Assembly (NCBI GenBank): GCA_001915995.1
Contig: MNRO01000013.1
Location: 1-27,693 of the forward strand
Reading direction: 5' to 3'
Origin: Clostridium sp. 26_21
GTDB lineage: Bacteria; Bacillota; Clostridia; TANB77; CAG-508
Length of the DNA: 27,693 nucleotides
Positions within the stretch are counted from its first letter, which is position 1; the number at the start of each line of letters is the position of its first letter. Below are positions 8,185 to 15,601 of the stretch, one piece after another. The notes beneath the pieces are model-generated. The model worked only from the letters and a program-made list of their open reading frames with translations, did not search any database and was not told the origin of the DNA. The position numbers were made by a program, and so were the translations under genes.

Positions 8185-9060
8185 ATGGTTACAGCTGCAT
8201 TAGTTAAAGAATTAAGAGAAAAAACAGGAGCAGGAATGATGGACTGCAAAAAAGTTTTAACAGAAACAGATGGAGACTTAGAAAAAGCTGCAGAACTTTT
8301 ACGTGAAAAAGGAATCACAAAAGCTGCAAAAAAATCAGGAAGAGTTGCTGCTGAAGGTATGGTAGAAGCATATATTTCAGAAGACGAAAAAGTAGGTGCA
8401 ATAGTTGAAGTTAACTCTGAAACAGACTTTGTTGCCAAAAATGAAGAATTCAGAACATTTGTAATGGATGTTGCAAAACAAATAGTAAAAAATAATCCAG
8501 AATCAGTAGAAGCATTATTAGCAGAACCAGCAATGTTTGAAGAAGGAAAAACAGTTAATGAAGCATTAATTGGAAAAATTGCAACAATTGGAGAAAATAT
8601 CTCAATAAGAAGATTTGCAAGATTTGAAACAACAGATGGATTAATTGAAAAATATATTCATGGTGATGGAAAAATTGCAGTATTAGTAAACATGACATCT
8701 GGAACTAAAGAATTAGCAAAAGATGTATGTATGCAAATAGCTGCAGCAAGACCTGAATTTATTGATAGAAATCAAGTACCTGCTGAAAGAGTAGAAAAAG
8801 AAAAAGAAATTTTAAAAATTCAAACAATGAATGAAGGAAAACCAGAAGCAATTGCTGAAAAAATAGTTCTAGGAAGAATTAACAAATTTTATCAAGAAAT
8901 TTGTTTAGTAGACCAAGAATTTGTTAAAGATCCAAGCAAAAAAGTTTCTGATATATTAAAAGATTCAAAAGTTCTTGAATTTGCAAGATTTGAAACAGGT
9001 GAAGGTATCGAAAAGAAAGAAGAAAACTTTGCAGAAGAAGTTATGAAACAATTAAAATAA
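8185..9060 (+). CDS. tsf: Translation elongation factor Ts
   Basis: EF-Ts recycles EF-Tu from the GDP to the GTP form. The 291-residue product has the N-terminal UBA-like domain (ALVKELREKTGAGMMDCKKV) and the TDFVAKNEEF contact motif (ETDFVAKN, near residues 78-86), followed by the two core subdomains and C-terminal helices. Its length is normal for the family. The start ATG lies 7-8 nt after AAGGAGG. It follows rpsB, the conserved order in bacteria, across a terminator-like hairpin. A strong terminator ends the transcription unit. Confidence 0.97.
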   Translation: MVTAALVKELREKTGAGMMDCKKVLTETDGDLEKAAELLREKGITKAAKKSGRVAAEGMVEAYISEDEKVGAIVEVNSETDFVAKNEEFRTFVMDVAKQIVKNNPESVEALLAEPAMFEEGKTVNEALIGKIATIGENISIRRFARFETTDGLIEKYIHGDGKIAVLVNMTSGTKELAKDVCMQIAAARPEFIDRNQVPAERVEKEKEILKIQTMNEGKPEAIAEKIVLGRINKFYQEICLVDQEFVKDPSKKVSDILKDSKVLEFARFETGEGIEKKEENFAEEVMKQLK

Positions 9061-9068
9061 TTAGTTAG

Positions 9069-9100
9069 GAGAGTTAGAGATAAATCTAATTCTCTTTTTT
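9069..9100 (+). terminator. Intrinsic terminator after tsf
   Basis: GAGAGTTAGA (9069-9078) pairs with TCTAATTCTC (9085-9094), one G-U pair, 6-nt loop, followed by six T (9095-9100). Confidence 0.9.
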
Positions 9101-9127
9101 AATAAGTGTAAAAAAATTAAACAAAGA

Positions 9128-9156
9128 TTGAAAAATTATGTAAAGTGTGATATAAT
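9128..9156 (+). promoter_or_regulatory. Promoter of the MYG1-family gene
   Basis: TTGAAA (9128-9133), 17-nt spacer, TATAAT (9151-9156). It lies between the tsf terminator and the next start codon. Confidence 0.75.
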
Positions 9157-9203
9157 TAATTTGTTTTATGATTTTAAATATGTTCAACTTAGGAGGTTTT
9201 TTT

Positions 9204-10118
9204 ATGATTAAAACAACATGCAATATTCGAGAAGCAAATTTTATTACACATGGAGGAGTCTTTCATGCTGATGATGTATTTGCAACTGTTATTTTTGAAA
9301 AAGTATTTGAAAATATAACAGTATGCCGGGTTCTAGAAGTTCCAGAAAAGTTAAAAAATAATGTTATTGTTTATGATATTGGAGGAGGAAAATGGGATCA
9401 TCATCAAAAGGGAGGAAATGGAACTAGAAAAAATGGAGTACCTTATGCTGCTTCAGGATTGATTTGGAAGGCATATGGATTTGATGTAATAAAAAAATAT
9501 ACACAAAATACGGATTTTTTCGAAGTATGGAATTCAATAGATAAAATGTTAATTCAAGGGATTGATGCAATTGATAATGGTTTTGGAATTAATTCTAATA
9601 GTCAAACTATAGCAACAATGTCTATTTGCCAATTAATTTCGAATTATAATCCTTTGTGGGATGAAGATGAATCTTATAATGAAGCATTTGTAAAAGCATG
9701 TAAAATTGCTGAAGAAACACTTGATAATGTTATAAAAAAAGCAATTTCTACATGTAAAGCCAAAACAATTGTTAAAGTAGCAATTGAAAAGGCAGAAAAT
9801 CATATTATGATTTTAGATAAATTCGTCCCATGGAAAAGACATTTGTATCTTTCCACTAGTCCTAAAGCATTGGATATTTGGTTTGTTATTTATCCATCAC
9901 TTAGAGGTGGTTTTAACTGGCAAGTAGTAACAACTGATTTGAAAAATAATATCCCAATGAAAAAAGTTCCTAAAGAATGGTATGGAATGAAAGGAGAAGA
10001 ATTGCAGAAAATAACGGGAATTAGAACAGCTCTGTTTTGTCATGATGCAGGTTTTGTTGGCAATGCTAGGACAAAAGAAGATGCAATTAAAATGGCAAAA
10101 TTAGCAATAACCTCTTAA
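9204..10118 (+). CDS. MYG1/UPF0160 family metal-dependent hydrolase (DHH-like)
   Basis: The MYG1 family is related to DHH phosphoesterases; the eukaryotic member is reported as a 3'-5' exonuclease acting on RNA. The product (304 residues from the ATG at 9204) shows the family landmarks: THGGVFHADDVFA near residues 15-27, YDIGGGKWDHHQ near residues 67-80, YAASGLIWKAYG, and the C-terminal FCHDAGFVGNA. These His/Asp clusters are the expected metal ligands. I choose 9204 because it follows TAGGAGG, while the upstream ATG at 9168 has none. It is a single-gene unit with its own promoter and terminator. The function in this bacterium is inferred only from family membership. Confidence 0.85.
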   Translation: MIKTTCNIREANFITHGGVFHADDVFATVIFEKVFENITVCRVLEVPEKLKNNVIVYDIGGGKWDHHQKGGNGTRKNGVPYAASGLIWKAYGFDVIKKYTQNTDFFEVWNSIDKMLIQGIDAIDNGFGINSNSQTIATMSICQLISNYNPLWDEDESYNEAFVKACKIAEETLDNVIKKAISTCKAKTIVKVAIEKAENHIMILDKFVPWKRHLYLSTSPKALDIWFVIYPSLRGGFNWQVVTTDLKNNIPMKKVPKEWYGMKGEELQKITGIRTALFCHDAGFVGNARTKEDAIKMAKLAITS

Positions 10119-10124
10119 AAGAAC

Positions 10125-10165
10125 AGGGTAAAAGGTTGAATTAAACTTTTTACCCTATTTTAGTT
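10125..10165 (+). terminator. Intrinsic terminator after the MYG1-family gene
   Basis: AGGGTAAAAGGTT (10125-10137) pairs with AACTTTTTACCCT (10144-10156), one G-U pair, 6-nt loop, then ATTTTAGTT. Confidence 0.85.
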
Positions 10166-10209
10166 TAAAAAAAGTTTTATATAAAATCTGAAAAAATTTA
10201 GAAAAAGTA

Positions 10210-10238
10210 TTGAATTTTTCAAAAAAATATGTTATTAT
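10210..10238 (+). promoter_or_regulatory. Promoter of tRNA-Pro
   Basis: TTGAAT (10210-10215), 17-nt spacer, TATTAT (10233-10238) with TG at 10230-10231 (extended -10). It shares the AAAAAGTATTGA lead-in with the two promoters at the right end of the window. Confidence 0.75.
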
Positions 10239-10256
10239 TAATAAGCATTTGGAAAT

Positions 10257-10332
10257 CGAGGCGTAGCGCAGTTGGTAGCGCGCGTGGTTTGGGACCATGA
10301 GGTCGCAGGTTCGATCCCTGTCGCCTCGACCA
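10257..10332 (+). tRNA. tRNA-Pro (anticodon UGG)
   Basis: The 76-nt cloverleaf is complete. The acceptor stem CGAGGCG (10257-10263) pairs with CGCCTCG (10322-10328) and is followed by A and an encoded CCA. The D-arm contains GCGCAGTTGGTAGCGC. The anticodon stem CGTGG/CCATG encloses TTTGGGA, placing TGG at positions 34-36. The T-arm carries GGTTCGATC. TGG decodes CCA, and by wobble other CCN proline codons, which suits an A-ending codon bias. Confidence 0.97.
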
Positions 10333-10341
10333 TAAATAAAG

Positions 10342-10377
10342 ACCATATTCTATTAAAGAATATGGTTTTATTTTTTA
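10342..10377 (+). terminator. Intrinsic terminator after tRNA-Pro
   Basis: ACCATATTCT (10342-10351) pairs perfectly with AGAATATGGT (10357-10366), 5-nt loop, followed by TTTATTTTTT. Confidence 0.9.
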
Positions 10378-10400
10378 AATTCGTAATAGGGAGGGATATA

Positions 10401-11150
10401 ATGAAATTAATATCATGGAATGTTAATGGAATAAGAGCATGCATAAATAAAGGATTTACAGAATTTTTTAAAGAATCAAATGCAGATATATTTTGTTTAC
10501 AAGAAACCAAATGTCAGCCTGAACAAATTAATTTAGAATTTGAAGGGTATACAAGTTATTGGAATAGTGCAGAAAAAAAAGGATATTCAGGAACAGCAAT
10601 ATTTACTAAAAAACGACCAATAAATGTATCATATGGAATTGGAATAGAAGAACACGATAAAGAAGGAAGAATAATAACATTAGAATTTGAAAATTTTTAT
10701 CTAGTAACTAATTATACACCTAATGCAAAAAGAGAACTAGAAAGATTAGATTATAGAATGATATGGGAAGATGAAATTAGAAAATATTTATTAGAGCTCA
10801 ATACAAAAAAGTCAGTAATTATGTGTGGAGACTTAAATGTAGCACATGAAGAAATAGATTTGAAAAATCCCAAAACGAATAAAGGAAATGCAGGATTTAC
10901 AGATGAAGAAAGAGAAAAAATGACAGAACTACTAAATGCAGGCTTTATAGATTCATATAGATATTTATATCCCGAAAAAATTGAATATAGTTGGTGGTCT
11001 TATATGGGACATGCGCGAGAAAAAAATGTAGGGTGGAGAATTGATTATTTTATTGTATCAAATGATTTTAAAGAAAAAATAAAAGATGCAATAATATATA
11101 CAGATATATTAGGAAGTGATCATTGTCCTATAGGATTAGAAATTGGATAA
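10401..11150 (+). CDS. xth: Exodeoxyribonuclease III (AP endonuclease, ExoA/Xth family)
   Basis: This base-excision repair enzyme cuts at abasic sites and digests 3' ends of duplex DNA. The 249-residue product contains every family motif: SWNVNGIRA (N7), CLQETKC (metal ligand E35), YSGTAIF, CGDLNVAHEEIDL, RIDYFIVS and the terminal SDHCPIGLEI with the catalytic His. The true start is the ATG at 10401 behind AGGGAGGGA; the frame also stays open backwards through the tRNA, which is accidental. No clear promoter lies between the tRNA terminator and the gene, so expression may depend on readthrough. The permease gene begins 13 nt after its stop. Confidence 0.95.
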   Translation: MKLISWNVNGIRACINKGFTEFFKESNADIFCLQETKCQPEQINLEFEGYTSYWNSAEKKGYSGTAIFTKKRPINVSYGIGIEEHDKEGRIITLEFENFYLVTNYTPNAKRELERLDYRMIWEDEIRKYLLELNTKKSVIMCGDLNVAHEEIDLKNPKTNKGNAGFTDEEREKMTELLNAGFIDSYRYLYPEKIEYSWWSYMGHAREKNVGWRIDYFIVSNDFKEKIKDAIIYTDILGSDHCPIGLEIG

Positions 11151-11163
11151 AAGGAGAAAAAAG

Positions 11164-12306
11164 ATGAATGAAGTAAAAAAGAATTTTTCAAAGTGGTTAT
11201 ATTGGTTTTTATTAGCAGTTGCAATAATTTTAGTTTATAAATTTTTAGATAATTTTACAACTATAGGAAATGCAATTGGAAAATTTATTGGAGTAATATC
11301 ACCATTTTTAGCAGGAGCCTTAATGGCATATTTGCTATATATACCAGCATCGAGAATTGAAAAAAAATTATTAAAATCAAAAAAGAAGTTTTTTAAGAGA
11401 AGAGCAAGAGGATTAAGTGTTTTTATAACATTTACACTTACAATATTACTAATAATATTACTTGTAAATGTTATATTGCCAGTAGTCACAGAGAGTGTAA
11501 TTGAGTTAGTAAATAATTTCCAGAATTATTGGAATACAACAATAAATAAATTGAACGAATTACCAGAAGATTCATTTCTTAAAAATGAAAAAGTAACAGA
11601 AGCAATAAAAGAAATAGGAGATAATATTAAAAATATAGACTTGAAAAAATATATTAATCCTGAAAAAATTACAGAATATGTAAAGGGTGTTTTAGGTGTT
11701 GCTAGTGGAATTTTTGATGTATTTGTAACAGTAATAGTATCTGTTTATATATTATTACAAAGAACTCAAATTGTTGAATTTTTCAAAAATTTAGCAATGG
11801 CAATATTTGGGAAGAAAGCTTGCAAAAAAATAAGTGAATATGTACATAATTCAAATTATATATTTTTCAAGTTTATAAGTGGACAATTAATAGATGCAGT
11901 TGTAGTTGGAATTTTAGTTACAATAGCAATGAGCATAATTGGAGTTAAATATTCTATATTATTAGGATTTATGATTGGCTTATTTAATATAATACCATAT
12001 TTTGGAGCAATAGTAGCTGTAGGACTAAGTATATTAATAACAGTAATTACAGGAGGCTTATCAAAAGCGTTTTGGATGGCATTAATTGTTATAATATTAC
12101 AACAAATAGATTCAAATATTATTAATCCGAAAATAATTGGTGATTCATTAGAAATAAGTCCATTATTAGTAATTATAGCAGTAACTATTGGAGGAGCTTA
12201 TTTTGGAGTTTTAGGAATGTTTTTAGCAGTACCAGTAGCTGCAGTGTTTAAAATTATTATAAATGATTGGATAGAAACAAAAAAAGCAAAGGTTTCAGAT
12301 GATTAA
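11164..12306 (+). CDS. AI-2E family transporter (PerM/YdiK-type membrane protein)
   Basis: The 380-residue polytopic protein has about eight hydrophobic segments: two at the N-terminus, one or two near residues 60-110, one near residue 180, and a block of three or four after residue 235. Between the two halves is a soluble amphipathic stretch. Family hallmarks include SGQLIDAVVVGILVTIAM, GLFNIIPYFGAIV and the conserved PxxxGDxL-like NPKIIGDSLEISPLL. The start is ATG 11164, 7 nt after GGAG, rather than the earlier ATG at 11143 that overlaps xth. The family has members exporting AI-2 and others working as Na+/H+ antiporters or of unknown role, so the substrate is not assigned. Its stop codon lies in the loop of the terminator that follows. 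Confidence 0.85.
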   Translation: MNEVKKNFSKWLYWFLLAVAIILVYKFLDNFTTIGNAIGKFIGVISPFLAGALMAYLLYIPASRIEKKLLKSKKKFFKRRARGLSVFITFTLTILLIILLVNVILPVVTESVIELVNNFQNYWNTTINKLNELPEDSFLKNEKVTEAIKEIGDNIKNIDLKKYINPEKITEYVKGVLGVASGIFDVFVTVIVSVYILLQRTQIVEFFKNLAMAIFGKKACKKISEYVHNSNYIFFKFISGQLIDAVVVGILVTIAMSIIGVKYSILLGFMIGLFNIIPYFGAIVAVGLSILITVITGGLSKAFWMALIVIILQQIDSNIINPKIIGDSLEISPLLVIIAVTIGGAYFGVLGMFLAVPVAAVFKIIINDWIETKKAKVSDD

Positions 12307-12320
12307 TCTGAAACCTTTTT
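12288..12320 (+). terminator. Intrinsic terminator overlapping the permease stop codon
   Basis: AAAGGTTTCAGAT (12288-12300) pairs perfectly with ATCTGAAACCTTT (12306-12318), 5-nt loop, with the T-run continuing to 12320. The last codons of the permease form the 5' arm. Confidence 0.9.
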
Positions 12321-12349
12321 ATAGTTATTAGAATATTTTTCTAATATAA

Positions 12350-12381
12350 TGACAAAATTTTTATTTTTTATATAGTATAAT
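12350..12381 (+). promoter_or_regulatory. Probable spoIIGA promoter with a near-consensus 0A box
   Basis: TATAAT at 12376-12381 lacks a good -35 at normal spacing. TGACAAA at 12350-12356 matches the Spo0A core TGNCGAA with one mismatch, 19 nt upstream of the -10. In B. subtilis spoIIG is activated by Spo0A~P at a promoter with poor -35 spacing, so the arrangement is plausible. A 7-bp inverted repeat (12327-12333/12339-12345) lies just upstream. Confidence 0.4.
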
Positions 12382-12418
12382 ATTTATTTGAAAAAATATA
12401 TTATATTTGGAGGACATT

Positions 12419-13306
12419 ATGACTATATATATTGATATAATATTTATTGAAAATATAATTATGAATACAATTATTTTATATGCAACATCAATAATATTAA
12501 AACAACAAATAAAAATTGTTAGATTGTTGATATCAGCAATAATTGGATCAATTTATTCAATAGTTATGTATATAACCCAATTACCAATATATTCATCTAT
12601 AATAACAAAGTTTATATTATCGATTTTGATGGTTTACATAGCTTTAAAACCTAACAACTTTAAAAAAATAGTTAAACAAACTATAATTTTTTATTTTACA
12701 TCATTTGTATTTGGAGGAGTAGCTTTAAATTTAATATACTTTTTAAGACCTGAAAATATAAGCATAAAAAATGGATTATTTACAGGAAAATATGCATTAA
12801 AAGTAATAATGTTAGGTGCTATTATGGCATTTATAATAATAAAAATATCAATTAAAATAATAAAAACGAAATTTAATACAAAAGATATGTATTGTGATAT
12901 AAAGTTGAAAATAAATGGAAAACAAATAGAAACAAAAGCAATGATAGATACAGGAAATTTAGTAAAAGAGCCAATTACTAATACTCCAGTTGTAATTGTT
13001 GAAGGAACATTATTAGATGGAATAATTCCAAAAGAAATATTAAGAAACTTAGAAAATATTTTATGTGGAAACTTAGAAAATTTATCACCGAAAATACAAG
13101 ATGAATATTTACCTAAATTAAGATGTATCCCATATGTATCATTAGGAAAGGAAAATGGGATGTTAGTAGGAATAAAAATATCTGAAATTATAGTAAAAAA
13201 TGAAGATGAAGAGAAAAAAACTTCTAATATTATAATTGGGATATATGATAGAAGCTTGACGAAAAAAGGTGAATATAGAGCTTTAGTTGGTGTAGATTTA
13301 TTATAG
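12419..13306 (+). CDS. spoIIGA: Sporulation sigma-E factor processing peptidase SpoIIGA
   Basis: SpoIIGA is the membrane aspartic protease that cleaves pro-sigma-E in the mother cell after a signal from the forespore. The first ~150 residues hold about five hydrophobic segments, starting YIDIIFIENIIMNTIIL as in known SpoIIGA. The cytoplasmic half carries the catalytic motif AMIDTGN (D177), the single retropepsin-like Asp typical of this family. The end, EYRALVGVDLL, is also conserved. I choose the ATG at 12419 (295 residues) because it follows GGAGG; the upstream TTG would overlap that site. sigE follows 167 nt later, behind a terminator. Confidence 0.93.
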   Translation: MTIYIDIIFIENIIMNTIILYATSIILKQQIKIVRLLISAIIGSIYSIVMYITQLPIYSSIITKFILSILMVYIALKPNNFKKIVKQTIIFYFTSFVFGGVALNLIYFLRPENISIKNGLFTGKYALKVIMLGAIMAFIIIKISIKIIKTKFNTKDMYCDIKLKINGKQIETKAMIDTGNLVKEPITNTPVVIVEGTLLDGIIPKEILRNLENILCGNLENLSPKIQDEYLPKLRCIPYVSLGKENGMLVGIKISEIIVKNEDEEKKTSNIIIGIYDRSLTKKGEYRALVGVDLL

Positions 13307-13342
13307 ATAATAAAAATTTGAAGAAATAAAAATAAATTATAG

Positions 13343-13379
13343 AGAAATAATCGAACAATAGCGATTATTTCTTTTTTTC
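13343..13379 (+). terminator. Intrinsic terminator between spoIIGA and sigE
   Basis: AGAAATAATCG (13343-13353) pairs perfectly with CGATTATTTCT (13362-13372), 8-nt loop, followed by seven T. It lies between the protease gene and its substrate gene, which are usually co-transcribed. The 94 nt from here to sigE hold a weak TACAAT (13418-13423) with no clear -35 and a Shine-Dalgarno-led mini-ORF ATGAATTAA (13442-13450). Confidence 0.85.
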
Positions 13380-13473
13380 TACAATAAGAAAAGACAGCTT
13401 TTTTAGTATCAGAGTTGTACAATAAAAAAAGAAAAGAGGTGATGAATTAAAAAATAAAAGAAAGGAATATTAA

Positions 13474-14211
13474 ATGAATGTTTTAGAAATTATTAAAAAT
13501 AGTATAAATAATTTATGTGCAAAATATATTGAAAGAAATTTAAATGATGAAATATTACCAATATTTTATGTTGCGGGAAGTCAAACATTACCAGCACCAT
13601 TAGACCCAAAAGAAGAAGAAGAAATGATAAAAAAACTAGAAACAGATGAAAGAGAATATGCTAGGAAAACACTAGTCGAAAGGAATTTAAGACTTGTTGT
13701 ATATATAGCCAAAAAATTTGAAAATACAGGAATTGGTATTGAAGATTTAGTTTCAATTGGAACAATAGGATTAATGAAAAGTGTAAATACATTTAATTCA
13801 GAAAAAAAAATAAAATTAGCAACATATGCATCAAGATGTATTGAAAATGAAATATTAATGTATTTAAGAAGAAATAATAAAATAAAAACAGAAGTATCAA
13901 TTGATGAACCATTAAATAAAGATAGTGATGGAAATGAACTTTTATTATCAGATATATTAGGAACAGATCCAGATATTACATATAGAAATTTGGAAGATGA
14001 AGTAGACATGAAACTTCTAAAAGAAGCAATTAGAAAATTAAATTCTAGAGAAAAAAATATAATGGAAATGAGATTTGGTTTTATTAGTGGTAGAGAAAAA
14101 ACTCAAAAAGAGGTAGCAGACGAATTAGGAATTTCACAAAGTTATATATCTAGACTAGAAAAAAAGATAATAGGAAAGATGAGAAAAGATATAATGAGCA
14201 AAACTGGATAG
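13474..14211 (+). CDS. sigE: RNA polymerase sporulation sigma factor SigE (pro-sigma-E)
   Basis: Sigma-E directs early mother-cell transcription. The 245-residue product begins with an N-terminal pro-sequence of about 30 residues containing the processing region FYVAGSQTLPAPL. Region 2 follows with NLRLVVYIAKKFENTGIGIEDL, GTIGLMKSVNTF and the -10-binding ATYASRCIENEILMYLRR. Region 4 ends the protein with REKTQKEVADELGISQSYISRLEKK. The start ATG lies behind AAAGGAA. The neighbour spoIIGA encodes its activating protease. In Bacillus and Clostridium sigG normally follows directly; here it is 12 kb away. Confidence 0.97.
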   Translation: MNVLEIIKNSINNLCAKYIERNLNDEILPIFYVAGSQTLPAPLDPKEEEEMIKKLETDEREYARKTLVERNLRLVVYIAKKFENTGIGIEDLVSIGTIGLMKSVNTFNSEKKIKLATYASRCIENEILMYLRRNNKIKTEVSIDEPLNKDSDGNELLLSDILGTDPDITYRNLEDEVDMKLLKEAIRKLNSREKNIMEMRFGFISGREKTQKEVADELGISQSYISRLEKKIIGKMRKDIMSKTG

Positions 14212-14235
14212 ATTACATAAATATATAATAAATAG

Positions 14236-14264
14236 TGGACTTATCAAAAAGAAAATGTTATAAT
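14236..14264 (+). promoter_or_regulatory. Promoter of the methionine gamma-lyase-like gene
   Basis: TGGACT (14236-14241), 17-nt spacer, TATAAT (14259-14264) with TG at 14256-14257 (extended -10). Confidence 0.75.
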
Positions 14265-14308
14265 AATATAGTTAAGATTAATACTTGAAATAGAAAGGAT
14301 ATTATTAT

Positions 14309-15559
14309 ATGTATCAAAAGTTTGGAATAAAAAAAGAGATTTTAAATTTATCAGAAGAAGTAGAAAAAGAAATACAACCAATATTTAAAAACATTGAGAA
14401 AATAGAAGAGATAAACAGTTTAAAAGTCTTATCAGCATTTCAAGAATGTGGACTATCAGAAATGCATTTACATTCATCAACAGGATATGGAATTGATGAA
14501 ATTGGAAGAAATAAAATAGAAGAAATTTATGCAAAAATATTTAATACTGAAGATGCATTAGTAAGAGCACAACTAATATCTGGGACACATGCTTTAGCTG
14601 TAACATTATTTGGGATTTTACGTCCAGGAGATACAATGTTAAGTATTTCTGGAGCACCATATGATACATTACAAACAGCAATAGGAATAAGTAAGGAAGA
14701 AAGTAAGAGCTCACTAAAAGCATTTGGAGTAAAATATGAACAAATAGAATTAATTGATAATGATTTTGATATTAAAACAATAAAAGAAAGAGTATCTAAA
14801 AAAGATATAAAATTAATAGAAATTCAAAGATCAAAAGGATATTCAACAAGAAAGAGTTTAACAATTGACAAAATTGAAAAAGCAATAAAAGCAATAAGAG
14901 AAGTAAACCAAGAAGTTATAATAATGGTAGATAATTGCTATGGAGAATTTGTTGAAGAAAAAGAACCAACAGATGTTGGAGCAGATATTATAGTCGGATC
15001 ATTAATGAAAAATTTGGGAGCAGGTATTGCAACAAGTGGTGCATATATTGTAGGAAAAAAAGATTTAATAGAATTATGTGCTGAAAGGCTTACTGCACCA
15101 GGAGTAGGAAAAGAAATAGGACCATCATTAAATCAAAATATACCATTTATAAAAGGATTATTTTTTGCACCAAATGTAGTAGCAAGTGCAGTAAAAACAG
15201 CGGTGTTTGCAAGTAGAATATTAGAAAAATTAGGATATAAAGTAGATCCTTTATACAATGAAAAAAGAGCAGATATAGTTCAAACAATAGAGTTAGGAGA
15301 TGCAGACAAATTAATAAAATTCTGTCAAGGAATTCAGATGGGTTCTCCAATAGATTCAAATGTAATTCCAGAACCAAGTGCAATGGGAGGATATGATGAT
15401 CAAGTAATAATGGCTGCTGGGACATTTACAGAAGGGTCAACAATAGAATTAAGTTGTGATGGACCAATTAGAGCTCCATATATTGCGTATATGCAAGGTG
15501 GACTTACATATCAATATGGTAAATTAGGAATAATGAAAGCATTATCAAATTTAAAATAG
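14309..15559 (+). CDS. Methionine gamma-lyase family / aluminium resistance PLP enzyme (YnbB family)
   Basis: This is a PLP-dependent enzyme of fold type I, the group annotated as aluminium resistance or cystathionine beta/gamma-lyase-like protein. The 416-residue product shows the family N-terminal block LSAFQECGLSEMHLHSSTGY, a cofactor region RAQLISGTHALAVTLFGILRPGD, the Asp of VDNCYGEFVEE and the Schiff-base lysine in GSLMKNLGAGI (K234). A glycine-rich GGYDDQVIMAAGTFTEGSTIE block near the end is also typical. The protein is cytoplasmic. It is monocistronic, with its own promoter and a terminator shared with the convergent response regulator gene. The physiological substrate is not settled for the family. 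Confidence 0.88.
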   Translation: MYQKFGIKKEILNLSEEVEKEIQPIFKNIEKIEEINSLKVLSAFQECGLSEMHLHSSTGYGIDEIGRNKIEEIYAKIFNTEDALVRAQLISGTHALAVTLFGILRPGDTMLSISGAPYDTLQTAIGISKEESKSSLKAFGVKYEQIELIDNDFDIKTIKERVSKKDIKLIEIQRSKGYSTRKSLTIDKIEKAIKAIREVNQEVIIMVDNCYGEFVEEKEPTDVGADIIVGSLMKNLGAGIATSGAYIVGKKDLIELCAERLTAPGVGKEIGPSLNQNIPFIKGLFFAPNVVASAVKTAVFASRILEKLGYKVDPLYNEKRADIVQTIELGDADKLIKFCQGIQMGSPIDSNVIPEPSAMGGYDDQVIMAAGTFTEGSTIELSCDGPIRAPYIAYMQGGLTYQYGKLGIMKALSNLK

Positions 15560-15564
15560 TAAAG

Positions 15565-15598
15565 AAAGCTATGCAAATTTTGTTGCATAGCTTTTATA
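15565..15598. terminator. Probable bidirectional terminator
   Basis: AAAGCTATGCAA (15565-15576) pairs perfectly with TTGCATAGCTTT (15583-15594), 6-nt loop, between two convergent genes. The T-run is short on both strands. Confidence 0.7.
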
Positions 15599-15601
15599 GT
15601 G

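Noticed and set aside
10257..10332. tRNA-Pro as an integration (att) site
   Set aside because: I saw no second copy of the tRNA 3' end, no integrase and no phage gene in the window.
10272..10400. N-terminal extension of xth through tRNA-Pro
   Set aside because: The frame is open by chance across the tRNA; the xth family N-terminus and Shine-Dalgarno place the start at 10401.
12691..13422. 243-codon open frame on the - strand across spoIIGA
   Set aside because: It is fully antisense to spoIIGA, has no Shine-Dalgarno, and reads as low-complexity Phe/Ile/Ser sequence expected from the reverse of an A-rich gene.
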